From NCBI GenBank assembly GCA_001871495.1, contig MNVG01000035.1, forward strand, positions 1 through 33,512: a stretch of 33,512 nucleotides of DNA. The letters run 5' to 3'. Made by a program: the position numbers and the translations under genes. The notes beneath the pieces were generated by a model. It had not been told where the DNA came from. It saw only the letters and a program-made list of their open reading frames with translations, and ran no database searches. Below, piece by piece: positions 24,822 to 33,512 of this stretch; within the stretch, counting starts at the first letter, position 1; each line of letters opens with the position of its first letter. The DNA comes from Candidatus Micrarchaeota archaeon CG1_02_51_15. Lineage in GTDB: Archaea; Micrarchaeota; Micrarchaeia; Norongarragalinales; UBA8480.

Positions 24822-26207
24822 ATGGCCGCTTCGCAGGTAAGGGAATGGAATTGCCGCCTCAAGGTTGCAGTTGCAACCAGTTTGCGCTACAAGGGAATAC
24901 TGTGTGCTTACAACGCGTTGGTTGACAAGCAGGTTTTCCTTGCGAAAAAAGATTTGGACTCTTTGGCAAACGGCGTGTTCGATGAGTTTCGCGAGCCGCC
25001 GCTTGTACACGATGAAAAAACCCTGGCCCAAGCGTTGTTGCCTGCGTTTGCCAAAGGCAAGGCAGCCCATATTCCCACAACGTACGCTTTTGCAAGAAAG
25101 TTGGAATCACGTTTTCACTCAAACACGCCCCGCTTGGGCGGCCAAGCCGGAATAATTGCAAGCCAATTGGCGTCACTTGGCGCAACCTCCGTATTGTATA
25201 GCCCTTCACATTCTAGAGACGTGCTTAAGCTTGCCAGCAGGAACACTTTGTTTCCAATTGCGCGCAGCGGAAGGCTATTGTTGAGTAAGGCAATAGACGC
25301 GGTTAAACGCGGAGACAAGGCTAAAACGAATTGGGTGCTGGAGTTTAAAGAAGGCCAGCGCATTTGCGCAAAAGGGCTTTCTGTGGTCTGCCCGCGTTCA
25401 AACCGCCTTATTCTATCATCGCCGTTCCGCAACGTGCTTGCATTCGAGCCCGGCGTTGAAAAACTGCTTCCGAGTCTGGGGAAGAAAATTTCTTGCGTAA
25501 TGCTCGCAGGACACCATTACCTATCCGACGGCGGCCAAAACGACTTCAAGCGGCTTGTCAAACGCGAGAGTAAGGCAATAAAGGCACTCAAGAAAGGCAA
25601 TTCCCGCTTGCGCGTGCACTTCGAGTACGTGCCCTTCGACTGCAAGAAAATAGAGGAAAGGATAATGGAGCACGCTACGGAAAACTTCGACAGCCTGGGC
25701 ATAAATGAAGTCGAGCTGGTCGAATTATGCCGCAAGCTCGGCTTGCACAAGCACTCGAAAGCAATTGCAGACGGCTATGGCGCCACTGCAGTATACGAAG
25801 CAAGCGCGGCGGTGATGCGCAAACTGCGGTTGCAGCGGATTCACGTACACGGCCCGGGTTTCCACGTCTTAGTTTTGCACAAGCCGTACCCTTTTGCCCT
25901 AGAGCGCGTGCGTAACGCAGTGCTGTTTTCCTCGGTTGCCGCAACTTCGAAGGCAATTTTAGGCCGGGAGATAACCTTGAAGGAGTTGACGCGCTCGCTT
26001 TCAATTCCCCTTTCGCAAAACGGTTTCAAACAAATGAATGCGTTTGCGCGAGACAAGGAACTCGGCGCGGACTTCCTGCGTAACGGATGGGCGGAATTCG
26101 AAAGCCACTATTGCCTCGTAATTCCGGCCCAATTCGCCAAAGTACGCAAGGGAACAGTGGGCTTGGGAGACGTGGTAAGCAGTTGCGCGTTCCTAGCCGA
26201 AGCCTAA
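24822..26207 (+). CDS. ADP-dependent phosphofructokinase/glucokinase family kinase
   Basis: RLGGQAGIIASQLASLGA, LAGHHYLSD, VHFEYVPF, SLGINEVEL, TVGLGDVVSS. Confidence 0.85.
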   Translation: MAASQVREWNCRLKVAVATSLRYKGILCAYNALVDKQVFLAKKDLDSLANGVFDEFREPPLVHDEKTLAQALLPAFAKGKAAHIPTTYAFARKLESRFHSNTPRLGGQAGIIASQLASLGATSVLYSPSHSRDVLKLASRNTLFPIARSGRLLLSKAIDAVKRGDKAKTNWVLEFKEGQRICAKGLSVVCPRSNRLILSSPFRNVLAFEPGVEKLLPSLGKKISCVMLAGHHYLSDGGQNDFKRLVKRESKAIKALKKGNSRLRVHFEYVPFDCKKIEERIMEHATENFDSLGINEVELVELCRKLGLHKHSKAIADGYGATAVYEASAAVMRKLRLQRIHVHGPGFHVLVLHKPYPFALERVRNAVLFSSVAATSKAILGREITLKELTRSLSIPLSQNGFKQMNAFARDKELGADFLRNGWAEFESHYCLVIPAQFAKVRKGTVGLGDVVSSCAFLAEA

Positions 26208-26569
26208 AGCGAAAGCTCAAGCCCTGCTTTTTGCCACGCTAGTATTCCACCTGCAAGGTTAAAGACTTTAGAGTAACCAATTGCCTGCAGTGCATTAGCT
26301 GCATATGCACTGCGGCTGCCCGAACGACAGTACACTAAAACGGGCTTGTTCTTGTCGGCAAGGAGTTCGCGCGCACGCAAGGTTATTTCGTCAACCGGAA
26401 TGCACGCAGCTCCCTGAATCCGTCCTTGAGCATATTCTTGGAAAGTGCGTACGTCGACTACCAACGCTTCTTTTAACTCTATTAGTTTCAATGCATCCAT
26501 CGGGCTTAAATCGGACAATACAACCACTCCCTTAAGTTCGGGTTTCGAAAAACGATTTAAATTAAGCAA
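26204..26569 (-). CDS. rhodanese-domain sulfurtransferase
   Basis: VVDVRTFQEYAQGRIQGAACIP; VLVYCRSGSRSAYAANALQ active-site loop. Confidence 0.9.
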   Translation of the reverse strand: MLNLNRFSKPELKGVVVLSDLSPMDALKLIELKEALVVDVRTFQEYAQGRIQGAACIPVDEITLRARELLADKNKPVLVYCRSGSRSAYAANALQAIGYSKVFNLAGGILAWQKAGLELSL

Positions 26570-26596
26570 CTGCGATAACTACTTCGATTGATTACA

Positions 26597-28039
26597 ATGG
26601 CACTTAAACTATATAACACGCTGGCCCGCGAGAAACAGGTTTTCGAACCTCTGGGAAAAAAAGTTTTGTTCTACGCCTGCGGCCCGACGGTATACAATTA
26701 CGCGCACATCGGCAACCTCCGAACTTACGTGTTTGAAGACGTGCTACGGCGTTACCTAGTTTACAAAGGTTTTGCAGTAAAGCAGGCGATGAACCTAACC
26801 GACGTGGACGACAAGACGATACGCGACTCGCAGAAGCAAGGCGTTCCACTTAAAGATTTCACTAAAAAATACGAAGCAGCGTTTCTTGAAGACCGCAAGA
26901 CACTCAACATGCAAGAACCTGAAGTATGGTGCCGCGCAACCGAACACGTCAACGAAATGGTTGCGTTGGTAAAAACCTTGGAACAAAATGGATTCGCGTA
27001 CAAAAGCGGCGACGGAAGCACTTACTTCTCAATAGCCAAATTCAAAAAGTACGGCCGACTCTCCAATGTTTCGCTAGACGGACTCAAGTCAGGCGCGCGC
27101 GTCGCACAAGACGAGTACGAGAAAGGCAGCGTCAGCGACTTCGTGCTCTGGAAAGCGTGGGACGAAAAAGACGGCAACGTATTTTGGGAAACCGAGCTCG
27201 GAAAAGGCAGGCCAGGCTGGCACTTGGAATGCAGCGCAATGGCAATGAAGCACTTGGGAACCACAATAGACCTGCACGCGGGCGGAACCGACTTGGTTTT
27301 TCCCCACCACGAGAACGAAATCGCCCAAAGCGAGGCCGCAACCGGAAAGCCTTTTGCAAGATTTTGGACTCACGCCGAACACCTCATGTCCGACGGAAGG
27401 AAAATGTCCAAGAAACTCGACAACTTCTACACGCTGCGCGACTTGCTTGCAAAAGGATTCAAACCCGCAGGCATCCGTTATTTCCTGCTTTCTTCGCACT
27501 ACCGCCAGCAACAAAACCTGACAATGGAAGCGCTGCACGCAGCAGAAAACACGGCAACCGGACTCTTCGAGTTCAAAAGAAGGCTGGAAGAAATCCGCGA
27601 AGGCAACTACACCCGACCCAAAGGGGCAGAGCGGCCGTTACGAGACACGGGATACGCCGAAGGGTTGTGCAACGAATTCCTCAAACAATTCGAAAAAGTT
27701 ATGGACGACGACTTGAACACGCCGATGGCCCTGGCCGCGTTGTTTGAGTTCGAAACCAACGTAAACAAACTCGTTTCCGAAAAGACGCTTGACGAAGCGC
27801 GGGCGCAACTCGTACTCGAAACCCTGGAACGCGTTGACTCGGTTTTGGGCTTGTTTGCGCTCGAAGAACGCGCAAAGTTGGCGTTGCCTGAAGAAAAAAT
27901 CAGGCAAATGGCAACGGAACGCGAGGCAGCCAAGAAGGCAAAAGATTATGCGAAAGCAGACTCAATAAGGGCGGAATTGAAGAACAAAGGAATAATCCTC
28001 GAAGATACGCCGAACGGGCCAAAGTGGAGGCAGGCTTGA
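26597..28039 (+). CDS. cysS: cysteinyl-tRNA synthetase
   Basis: YACGPTVYNYAHIGNLRTYVFEDVLRRYL, NLTDVDDKTI, WHLECSAMA, FPHHENEIAQSEA, KMSKKLDNF. Confidence 0.97.
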   Translation: MALKLYNTLAREKQVFEPLGKKVLFYACGPTVYNYAHIGNLRTYVFEDVLRRYLVYKGFAVKQAMNLTDVDDKTIRDSQKQGVPLKDFTKKYEAAFLEDRKTLNMQEPEVWCRATEHVNEMVALVKTLEQNGFAYKSGDGSTYFSIAKFKKYGRLSNVSLDGLKSGARVAQDEYEKGSVSDFVLWKAWDEKDGNVFWETELGKGRPGWHLECSAMAMKHLGTTIDLHAGGTDLVFPHHENEIAQSEAATGKPFARFWTHAEHLMSDGRKMSKKLDNFYTLRDLLAKGFKPAGIRYFLLSSHYRQQQNLTMEALHAAENTATGLFEFKRRLEEIREGNYTRPKGAERPLRDTGYAEGLCNEFLKQFEKVMDDDLNTPMALAALFEFETNVNKLVSEKTLDEARAQLVLETLERVDSVLGLFALEERAKLALPEEKIRQMATEREAAKKAKDYAKADSIRAELKNKGIILEDTPNGPKWRQA

Positions 28040-28059
28040 AAATGGTGCGCGAATAAATT

Positions 28060-29082
28060 GAACGCCAAAAGATAATAGCGATAATCCCAACTAGAGACAG
28101 ACGTTACCTTGGGCTTACTGTAAAATCGTTGCTCGAACAAGCCCACCTATTCGGTCACGACCTTGAAATAGTAGTTTCCGACATGTCAATAGGAGAACTG
28201 CAAAAAAAAAGGAAAACCAACGCAGGATAACGCGATTACGCGCGCGTTTTCCAAAACTGCCTATCCATTACTACGGACCGGATGAAACACCACTGCCAAT
28301 AGCGAAATTGCTTAAGCGCGCAACTAAAGCCGAGCGCAATGCCTATGAAAAACTCGTTCCTCCAGACGGCAACTGGGGAACAAACCGCAACCGCGCTGCC
28401 TTACTCGCGGCTTACCACGGCAGAAACGAGCCTAACGCGGCATATTTGTTGTTTGACGACGACGTTGCAATCCGGCAACTTAAAGAAACCACTCACAAAC
28501 CCAGGCTGAAGATAACTCACCGCCCTCCAGAGTTAGATGCGCTGAATCACTTAATAATGGGATTCAGGCTTGCGCGTGAAACCGGCCACCTTGGATACAA
28601 AGCGGATTACTCTGGAGTATCCGCAGGAGCATCAAGTGAATACACTGACGAACGAAAGTGCGCACTCAAAGGAGCTCTCAATCCTAAAAGAGAGGACTAT
28701 CCCTATAGCCCGTAGGCATGGTCGCGCCAATTGAACTGCTTACAATTCCCTTCGAACCCAAACTTTCCGGCGAAGGCCGCGAATACCATCAGTTGACTAG
28801 AGCTCTATTTGGAAGAGAATAGCTACTTCAGTCCGATTTACGGCAGGGCACATCCAACCAATCACTGCCCACTTTACTATTGCGCCTGGGCACGCGAGGC
28901 TTGAAACAAAACGAGCACCTGTTCTATTCGCCAACCATTACCCGAAACTTGGGATTTCTAACCGTTTTCAACGAAAACTTAGTGAAAAATTGGGAAACCT
29001 AGTTGTCAAAATGCGGTCTACTCCCTTACTCGAACGCGCGAAAACCGCATTAAAAACTAAGCTTAAAAGCAACCGCAGGTAA
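28060..29082 (+). pseudogene. degraded glycosyltransferase-like gene with several frameshifts/stops
   Basis: Frame-hopping translation: KIIAIIPTRDRRYLGLTVKSLLEQAHLFGHDLEIVVSDMS / PIHYYGPDETPLPIAKLLKR / MVAPIELLTIPFEPKLSGEGREYHQLTRALFGRE / SYFSPIYGRAHPTNHCPLYYCAWAREA / GLKQNEHLFYSPTITRNLGFLTVFNEN. Confidence 0.75.
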
Positions 29083-29123
29083 TCAACGCAATCGCTGATG
29101 GGAGGCTAAAACAATTAACGGCC

Positions 29124-29606
29124 TTATTTAGCCGCTTTCTTTTTTTTCGGCGCAGGCACTGGTTGCACCAACACGTTTTTTAGTGAAAGCACTTGACCCA
29201 GCGCGTCTCTGAATTGCTTTAGTGCGTCGCGGTTGAAGTTGCCTTGGAAGACGAGGCCGCCGTCGGTCTTGATGTCCAAGTGAATCATTTCAGGCGCGTA
29301 GTCATTCAAATCCTCGTCCATTATCTTAGGATAAGGCAAAGGATAGATTCTAAAGCCCAAGTTACGGCCCGGCATGGCGTCCGCGTTAACCGTTTTGCGC
29401 GGCTCGTGGTACTCGGTAAGTTGCGCAAACAATTCCGGCGCAAACCGCCTGACCAACGAAAGCATCACGTAGTTTACGGCCATCAAGGCGGCAAAAAGCA
29501 ACAGAAACGAGTACTCGCCTATAATCAAGCCGAACACTACTGCCGCAATGCCCACCCAAAACAACGAGTTTACCGACAACTGCCTTAAAACGAATATTTC
29601 ACTCAA
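29124..29606 (-). CDS. two-TM membrane protein with soluble C-terminal domain, unknown function
   Basis: 160-aa ORF; TM segments near N-terminus; Lys-rich tail. Confidence 0.7.
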   Translation of the reverse strand: MSEIFVLRQLSVNSLFWVGIAAVVFGLIIGEYSFLLLFAALMAVNYVMLSLVRRFAPELFAQLTEYHEPRKTVNADAMPGRNLGFRIYPLPYPKIMDEDLNDYAPEMIHLDIKTDGGLVFQGNFNRDALKQFRDALGQVLSLKNVLVQPVPAPKKKKAAK

Positions 29607-29700
29607 AACAACAACCCCTCCGGGCTTCTCTTACCTTAGTATACGCCTGCGATTATATAAGGCCCACAAACCCACGTTACCCAAACCCCTTTATATTTAG

Positions 29701-29718
29701 AACTACCTAATAGTAGTT
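29701..29718. promoter_or_regulatory. inverted repeat between TATA-like box and start of GH15 gene
   Basis: AACTAC-CTAATA-GTAGTT, 3 nt before ATG, downstream of CTTTATATTTA. Confidence 0.45.
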
Positions 29719-29721
29719 ACA

Positions 29722-30906
29722 ATGAACGAATTGGCTTTGGAGGTAATACGTAGAAACTCTTGCAAGGCAGGGTTAGCCGCGGCCTGCTCGGGGCCTGCTA
29801 CACCAGACGGGCATCTTGAGTACGCCCATGTTTGGCCGCGGGATGCGGCTTTGGTTGCGTTGGAGTTGGCGCACTGTGATGCGGTTGCAGCCGCGGCTTT
29901 GACGAGTTCGCTTGCCGCCTTGCAACGCGATAACGGATTGCTTTTCCAGCGTTACGAGTTGAACGGAAGGCCGGATGAACGGACGTGGTGTAATTTCAAC
30001 TGCAGCCGCCAGTTGGACCAGGATGCGCTGGTGTTGCTTTCAGCGTACAAGACCAAAGTAGTATTACCCGAATTGAAATCGGGGCTTGAAGCGTTGTTTG
30101 CACAAGTCGAAGCAAGATTGCCTTGCACTGACGTTTGGGAGCAGAAACAAGGTTATTTCTTTTACTCTACTTGTGCGTTGGCGTGCGGTTTGGCTGCGGC
30201 AGGGAAGATGATTAAGTCGGAACGCAGTCGCTGCGACGCCACAGTAAGGCGGCTTGCGGAAAGCTTGGACTGTTTTTGGGACAATGAACTGCGCTGTTTT
30301 ACGAAGACGCCTGATGGAACAGTCGATTTCGAAGTTGCATTGGGCATTGCATTGGTGCTGGAGTACAAGCCGTTTGCACCCGACTTCCGCTTTCTCTGCC
30401 GCGTCTTGCTTTCTTTGGGCCGCATTGAAAACGAGCTTGCCGCGCGCGTGGGCAATTCGTTTGCGCTTTTGCGCTACAAGGAAGATTTTTGGGATGGCGA
30501 GCGCGTCGGCGCTGCTGGAATAGGCCGGCCGTGGCCGATGGGCAACTTATTTGTTTCAGAAGCGTATTCGCTATTGGCAATTGAGTTCAAGCAGCTGAAA
30601 AACAAGAGGCTGGACGCGCATTGCAGCAAGAAAGCCGGCGTTTGGCTGGCTGCTGCAGAAGCGATTCCGGGTTTTAATGAATTTCCAGAACAAGTTGGCG
30701 CAAGCGGTTTCGCGCCGCCCAATTCGCCTAAGCAGCTCTCGTGGTGTGCCGCAGAATACCTTAAGGCACTGCGGTTACTGGCGCTAAGCAGGCAGTTGAA
30801 CTCAGCAAGGCAGGCATTCGACGTTGCAAGAGTCGCGCGAACCGCAGCTGTTTCCGCCGTCGTCAATCATGTTGCCCGCGTCGCACACCAAGTCATGGCC
30901 GTTTAG
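29722..30906 (+). CDS. GH15-like glucoamylase family protein
   Basis: EYAHVWPRDAA, RQLDQDALVL, DVWEQKQGYFFYST, FPEQVGASGFAPPNSPKQLSWCAAEYLKAL. Confidence 0.87.
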   Translation: MNELALEVIRRNSCKAGLAAACSGPATPDGHLEYAHVWPRDAALVALELAHCDAVAAAALTSSLAALQRDNGLLFQRYELNGRPDERTWCNFNCSRQLDQDALVLLSAYKTKVVLPELKSGLEALFAQVEARLPCTDVWEQKQGYFFYSTCALACGLAAAGKMIKSERSRCDATVRRLAESLDCFWDNELRCFTKTPDGTVDFEVALGIALVLEYKPFAPDFRFLCRVLLSLGRIENELAARVGNSFALLRYKEDFWDGERVGAAGIGRPWPMGNLFVSEAYSLLAIEFKQLKNKRLDAHCSKKAGVWLAAAEAIPGFNEFPEQVGASGFAPPNSPKQLSWCAAEYLKALRLLALSRQLNSARQAFDVARVARTAAVSAVVNHVARVAHQVMAV

Positions 30907-31701
30907 GCAAACTCGGTTGTCGGAATAAACGTTGTTCGGCCTGGACTCGGTATTTTCGTAAATGCCTCCGCCTGAACCGCCTACTCCGTTGCCTTCAAGC
31001 ACGTTCGCTTCAATAACGTTGTTGAAAGAACCGCCTGCAAGGGTAACGCCGTAATTGTAATTACTATGTAAGACGTTGGCGCGGATTGCATTCCCAGATG
31101 ACGACCAGAGCCAAATTCCTTCCGCGTTTTCATTAAACTCGTTTCCTTCAATCAAGTTGGATTGCGAAATTACGTTCAAGCCGTATTCAAACCCGGTTGC
31201 AACGCAGTTGCGCACAACCGCATTCCATTTTCCAGATTCGGCCGTAGCGCCTTTACGCAATAGGATTGCACTGCCTTGGTTGCTTCCTTGAATCGAATAA
31301 CCGCGGCAATCCAATTCAACGCCGGATGCGTCTATTGTAAAACAACTGAAGTCCTTTCCCGAACTGGATACCACAAGATCCTGCACGAGCACGTACTTTC
31401 CGGGCTTGTCGATTACCGCGCAAGAATCAAGCCTGTTTGCAGGAATGGCAGTTGGAGCTGCAGTCGGGACCGAAGTAGGAACAACGGTTGCATCCGGAAC
31501 ATATTCATAAACCGGTACCGGCGAAGGGACCGGAGTGGGGGTTGAAATGACTGAAACGCGGCGTTCGGGGCTGGCAATCATCACGACGATTGCAATTAGT
31601 AAAAGCAGGCAGACGGCGAAAATCGGGCCTAACGGGATTTCCTTGTGCTCAACAATCGCCGCCTTTCCCGAGTACGCGCCGCGCCGTGTTTCCTTAACCA
31701 A
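30802..31701 (-). CDS. membrane-anchored right-handed parallel beta-helix protein (NosD-like repeats)
   Basis: N-terminal TM, Pro/Thr linker, repeated N-x-I-x-x-N-x motifs (NLIEGNEFNENAEGIWLWSSSGNAIRANVLHSNYNYGV). Confidence 0.8.
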   Translation of the reverse strand: MVKETRRGAYSGKAAIVEHKEIPLGPIFAVCLLLLIAIVVMIASPERRVSVISTPTPVPSPVPVYEYVPDATVVPTSVPTAAPTAIPANRLDSCAVIDKPGKYVLVQDLVVSSSGKDFSCFTIDASGVELDCRGYSIQGSNQGSAILLRKGATAESGKWNAVVRNCVATGFEYGLNVISQSNLIEGNEFNENAEGIWLWSSSGNAIRANVLHSNYNYGVTLAGGSFNNVIEANVLEGNGVGGSGGGIYENTESRPNNVYSDNRVCLNGHDLVCDAGNMIDDGGNSCGSRDSCNVECLPC

Positions 31702-31769
31702 TACAAATCACTTCCCTGAATACCGCGTGTTGAAAAAGAGTAAGCAACAACCGGATTTAAATGCGCGCT

Positions 31770-32468
31770 TCAAACTGCTGTGCCGCGCTTTGAACCCAGC
31801 GGACAAACGGTTTTCAACGGGCATTCTTCGCAACGGGGCTTAACCGGTTTGCAAACAATACGCCCCAACAGAATGAGGTTCGAGTGGCACGCGCCCTTCA
31901 TTTTGTCTTCAACTAGTTCTTCAACAAGCGCGTGAGCCTTTGCATCAGGCATCCTGCGTTGAACCAATCCCAAGCGGTCGAGCACGCGGCGACAATGCGT
32001 ATCCAAAGGCATTGCGTGCTTTCCCAAACCAAAGGCCAACACAACCGCCGCGGTTTTAGGGCCAATTCCCTTGATTTCAGTAAGCCACTCGCGCGCACTC
32101 TGCGCAGTCATTTGCTCAAGGCAATCCAGGTTCAACGCACCGGCCTTGCGTTCGACTTCGGAGAGCACTTGCTTTATCCGCCGCGCTTTAAGGTTGGCCA
32201 AACCCCCGCTCTTTATCGTGCTAACGACTTGAGACTCGGACGCTTCGATTACTTGCTCCCACCTGGGAAAGCGTTTTTTTAACTCGGCAAAAGCGCGGGA
32301 GGAGTTGGCGTCGCTCGTGTTCTGGCTGAGGATCGTTGCGACGAGGAGGTCCAACGGATTGCCCACCTTGGGGCCGAAGAAAACTTGGCGGCTGCCGAAG
32401 CGGCGTTGCAGTAGGGAACAAACACGGGCGAAATCTTTGCGCAGGCCGGCGGACTTCATGGAAAACAA
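31770..32468 (-). CDS. nth: endonuclease III
   Basis: ILSQNTSDANSSRAF, IKGIGPKTAAVVLAF, PLDTHCRRVLDRLGL, Fe-S motif CKPVKPRCEECPLKTVC. Confidence 0.95.
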   Translation of the reverse strand: MFSMKSAGLRKDFARVCSLLQRRFGSRQVFFGPKVGNPLDLLVATILSQNTSDANSSRAFAELKKRFPRWEQVIEASESQVVSTIKSGGLANLKARRIKQVLSEVERKAGALNLDCLEQMTAQSAREWLTEIKGIGPKTAAVVLAFGLGKHAMPLDTHCRRVLDRLGLVQRRMPDAKAHALVEELVEDKMKGACHSNLILLGRIVCKPVKPRCEECPLKTVCPLGSKRGTAV

Positions 32469-32510
32469 CTAACGCTAAAACAATTAAAAGCATCCTGAAG
32501 TATACCCCCA

Positions 32511-33380
32511 ATGGGCAGCCGAGCGTCAGTTGGAACATCCGCGGATATTAAGGCAGGAGTTCGGATAAGCAGGGTCCACAGCGGATATTTTTCTAATGCA
32601 AGGAATGCAGAACTGTTTTGTAAAATCGGGATAGACCCGATACTCACTAATCTGCCTAAAAAAATAACGGTTTTTGATTTCGGAGGCGGAGAGGGATTCC
32701 TAACCAAACGCGTGAAAGAACACCTGGCTTCAAAGGGATATGACGTCAACGCGTCGGTGTTGGATGCAAATGCAGTTTACTTGAAAATCGCAAAATCCGC
32801 GGGGCTGCAAACTATCCTTTCAAGCATTCAAGATTCGAAGGTTAGTTCCGCAGATTTGATTATCGCGAGGGCAGTAATACACTATAATTCCGCAGAACGG
32901 CAACAAGCGGTATTCAACAAGATTTTCGAATCCCTGAAAAAAGGAGGCTATTTCGTACACCAAGTAAGTTCCGGAAGCAAAGAAAACTGCTGCCTGCGCT
33001 CGGACATCTTAAACATTAAGTCGCTGGGCCGTGCTGCTGCAAGGTCGGAATACAACTGGCTGTCCGAGGAAGACTGCCTGTCAATGGCGAAAAAAGCGGG
33101 TTTTAAAGAAAACTTTGTTGCAGGTTACGCCCTCGCCAATTCCTGGAGCCCCCGGGAACAGTGGGACCGATTTAACAAAAAGGCAACCGATGAAGCAAAA
33201 TCAGCAGGCAACCGAACTCTTTTGGATAGGATTGAATGGAGAAAAGCCGCGTATTTGAAGGAGGCAAACCGCTTGGTTGAAGAATACGCGGCCAAACACG
33301 GAATTAACGGCATCAAGAAAACCGGCGAACACGCTTATCGAATAGAATACACGTATCCGATTTTCATCTGCAGAAAATAA
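32511..33380 (+). CDS. class I SAM-dependent methyltransferase-like protein
   Basis: ITVFDFGGGEGFLTKRVKEHL, ADLIIARAVIHYN, IFESLKKGGYFVHQVS. Confidence 0.75.
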   Translation: MGSRASVGTSADIKAGVRISRVHSGYFSNARNAELFCKIGIDPILTNLPKKITVFDFGGGEGFLTKRVKEHLASKGYDVNASVLDANAVYLKIAKSAGLQTILSSIQDSKVSSADLIIARAVIHYNSAERQQAVFNKIFESLKKGGYFVHQVSSGSKENCCLRSDILNIKSLGRAAARSEYNWLSEEDCLSMAKKAGFKENFVAGYALANSWSPREQWDRFNKKATDEAKSAGNRTLLDRIEWRKAAYLKEANRLVEEYAAKHGINGIKKTGEHAYRIEYTYPIFICRK

Positions 33381-33512
33381 CCCTGAAGCTTGCGCTTTGA
33401 GCATATGGCTTGCGGAGGAATAGGACCTAAACCAACAAAACCAGGCGTATCAGATTAGACTGACTTCAGGAGTTGAGCGCTTGTATGTCGAATAGGGAGA
33501 TTTTCTTGCCTT

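Noticed and set aside
26926-27747. 273-aa plus-strand ORF inside cysS
   Set aside because: Arg-rich out-of-frame shadow of a clearly identified cysteinyl-tRNA synthetase
33485-33512. Possible start of another gene (MSNREIFLP...) at the window edge
   Set aside because: Too short to support; truncated by the end of the window

Overview
The 33.5-kb window looks archaeal. Evidence: a class III signal-peptide pilin, intron-containing tRNAs, TATA-like promoters, an ADP-dependent sugar kinase, a COG2521-type methyltransferase and a TRASH-domain regulator. DPANN or a related lineage is possible, but that is inference. It is mostly densely packed chromosomal genes with no CRISPR array, rRNA or recognisable transposase. 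The strongest signals are: (1) two tRNA genes, tRNA-Met(CAT) and tRNA-Glu(TTC), each readable only if two introns are removed, three of the four at non-canonical positions, with the first intron of each tRNA apparently homologous although located at different tRNA positions (suggesting intron transposition); (2) a copper-handling island (17.3-21.6 kb) with a PadR-like/TRASH regulator, CopZ-like chaperone, HMA-containing Met/Gly-rich membrane protein of unclear function, CopA-type ATPase and a cupredoxin, followed by thiol-redox proteins; (3) a ~30-nt promoter-proximal repeat flanking a nucleotidyltransferase module whose gene carries an in-frame TGA; (4) a 1384-aa surface protein with TSP3 repeats, a propeller-like region and a gingipain-like C-terminus whose expected catalytic His is Lys; (5) several disrupted genes, including a multiply frameshifted glycosyltransferase-like pseudogene. 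All functional calls come from reading motifs by eye; no database search or alignment program was run.
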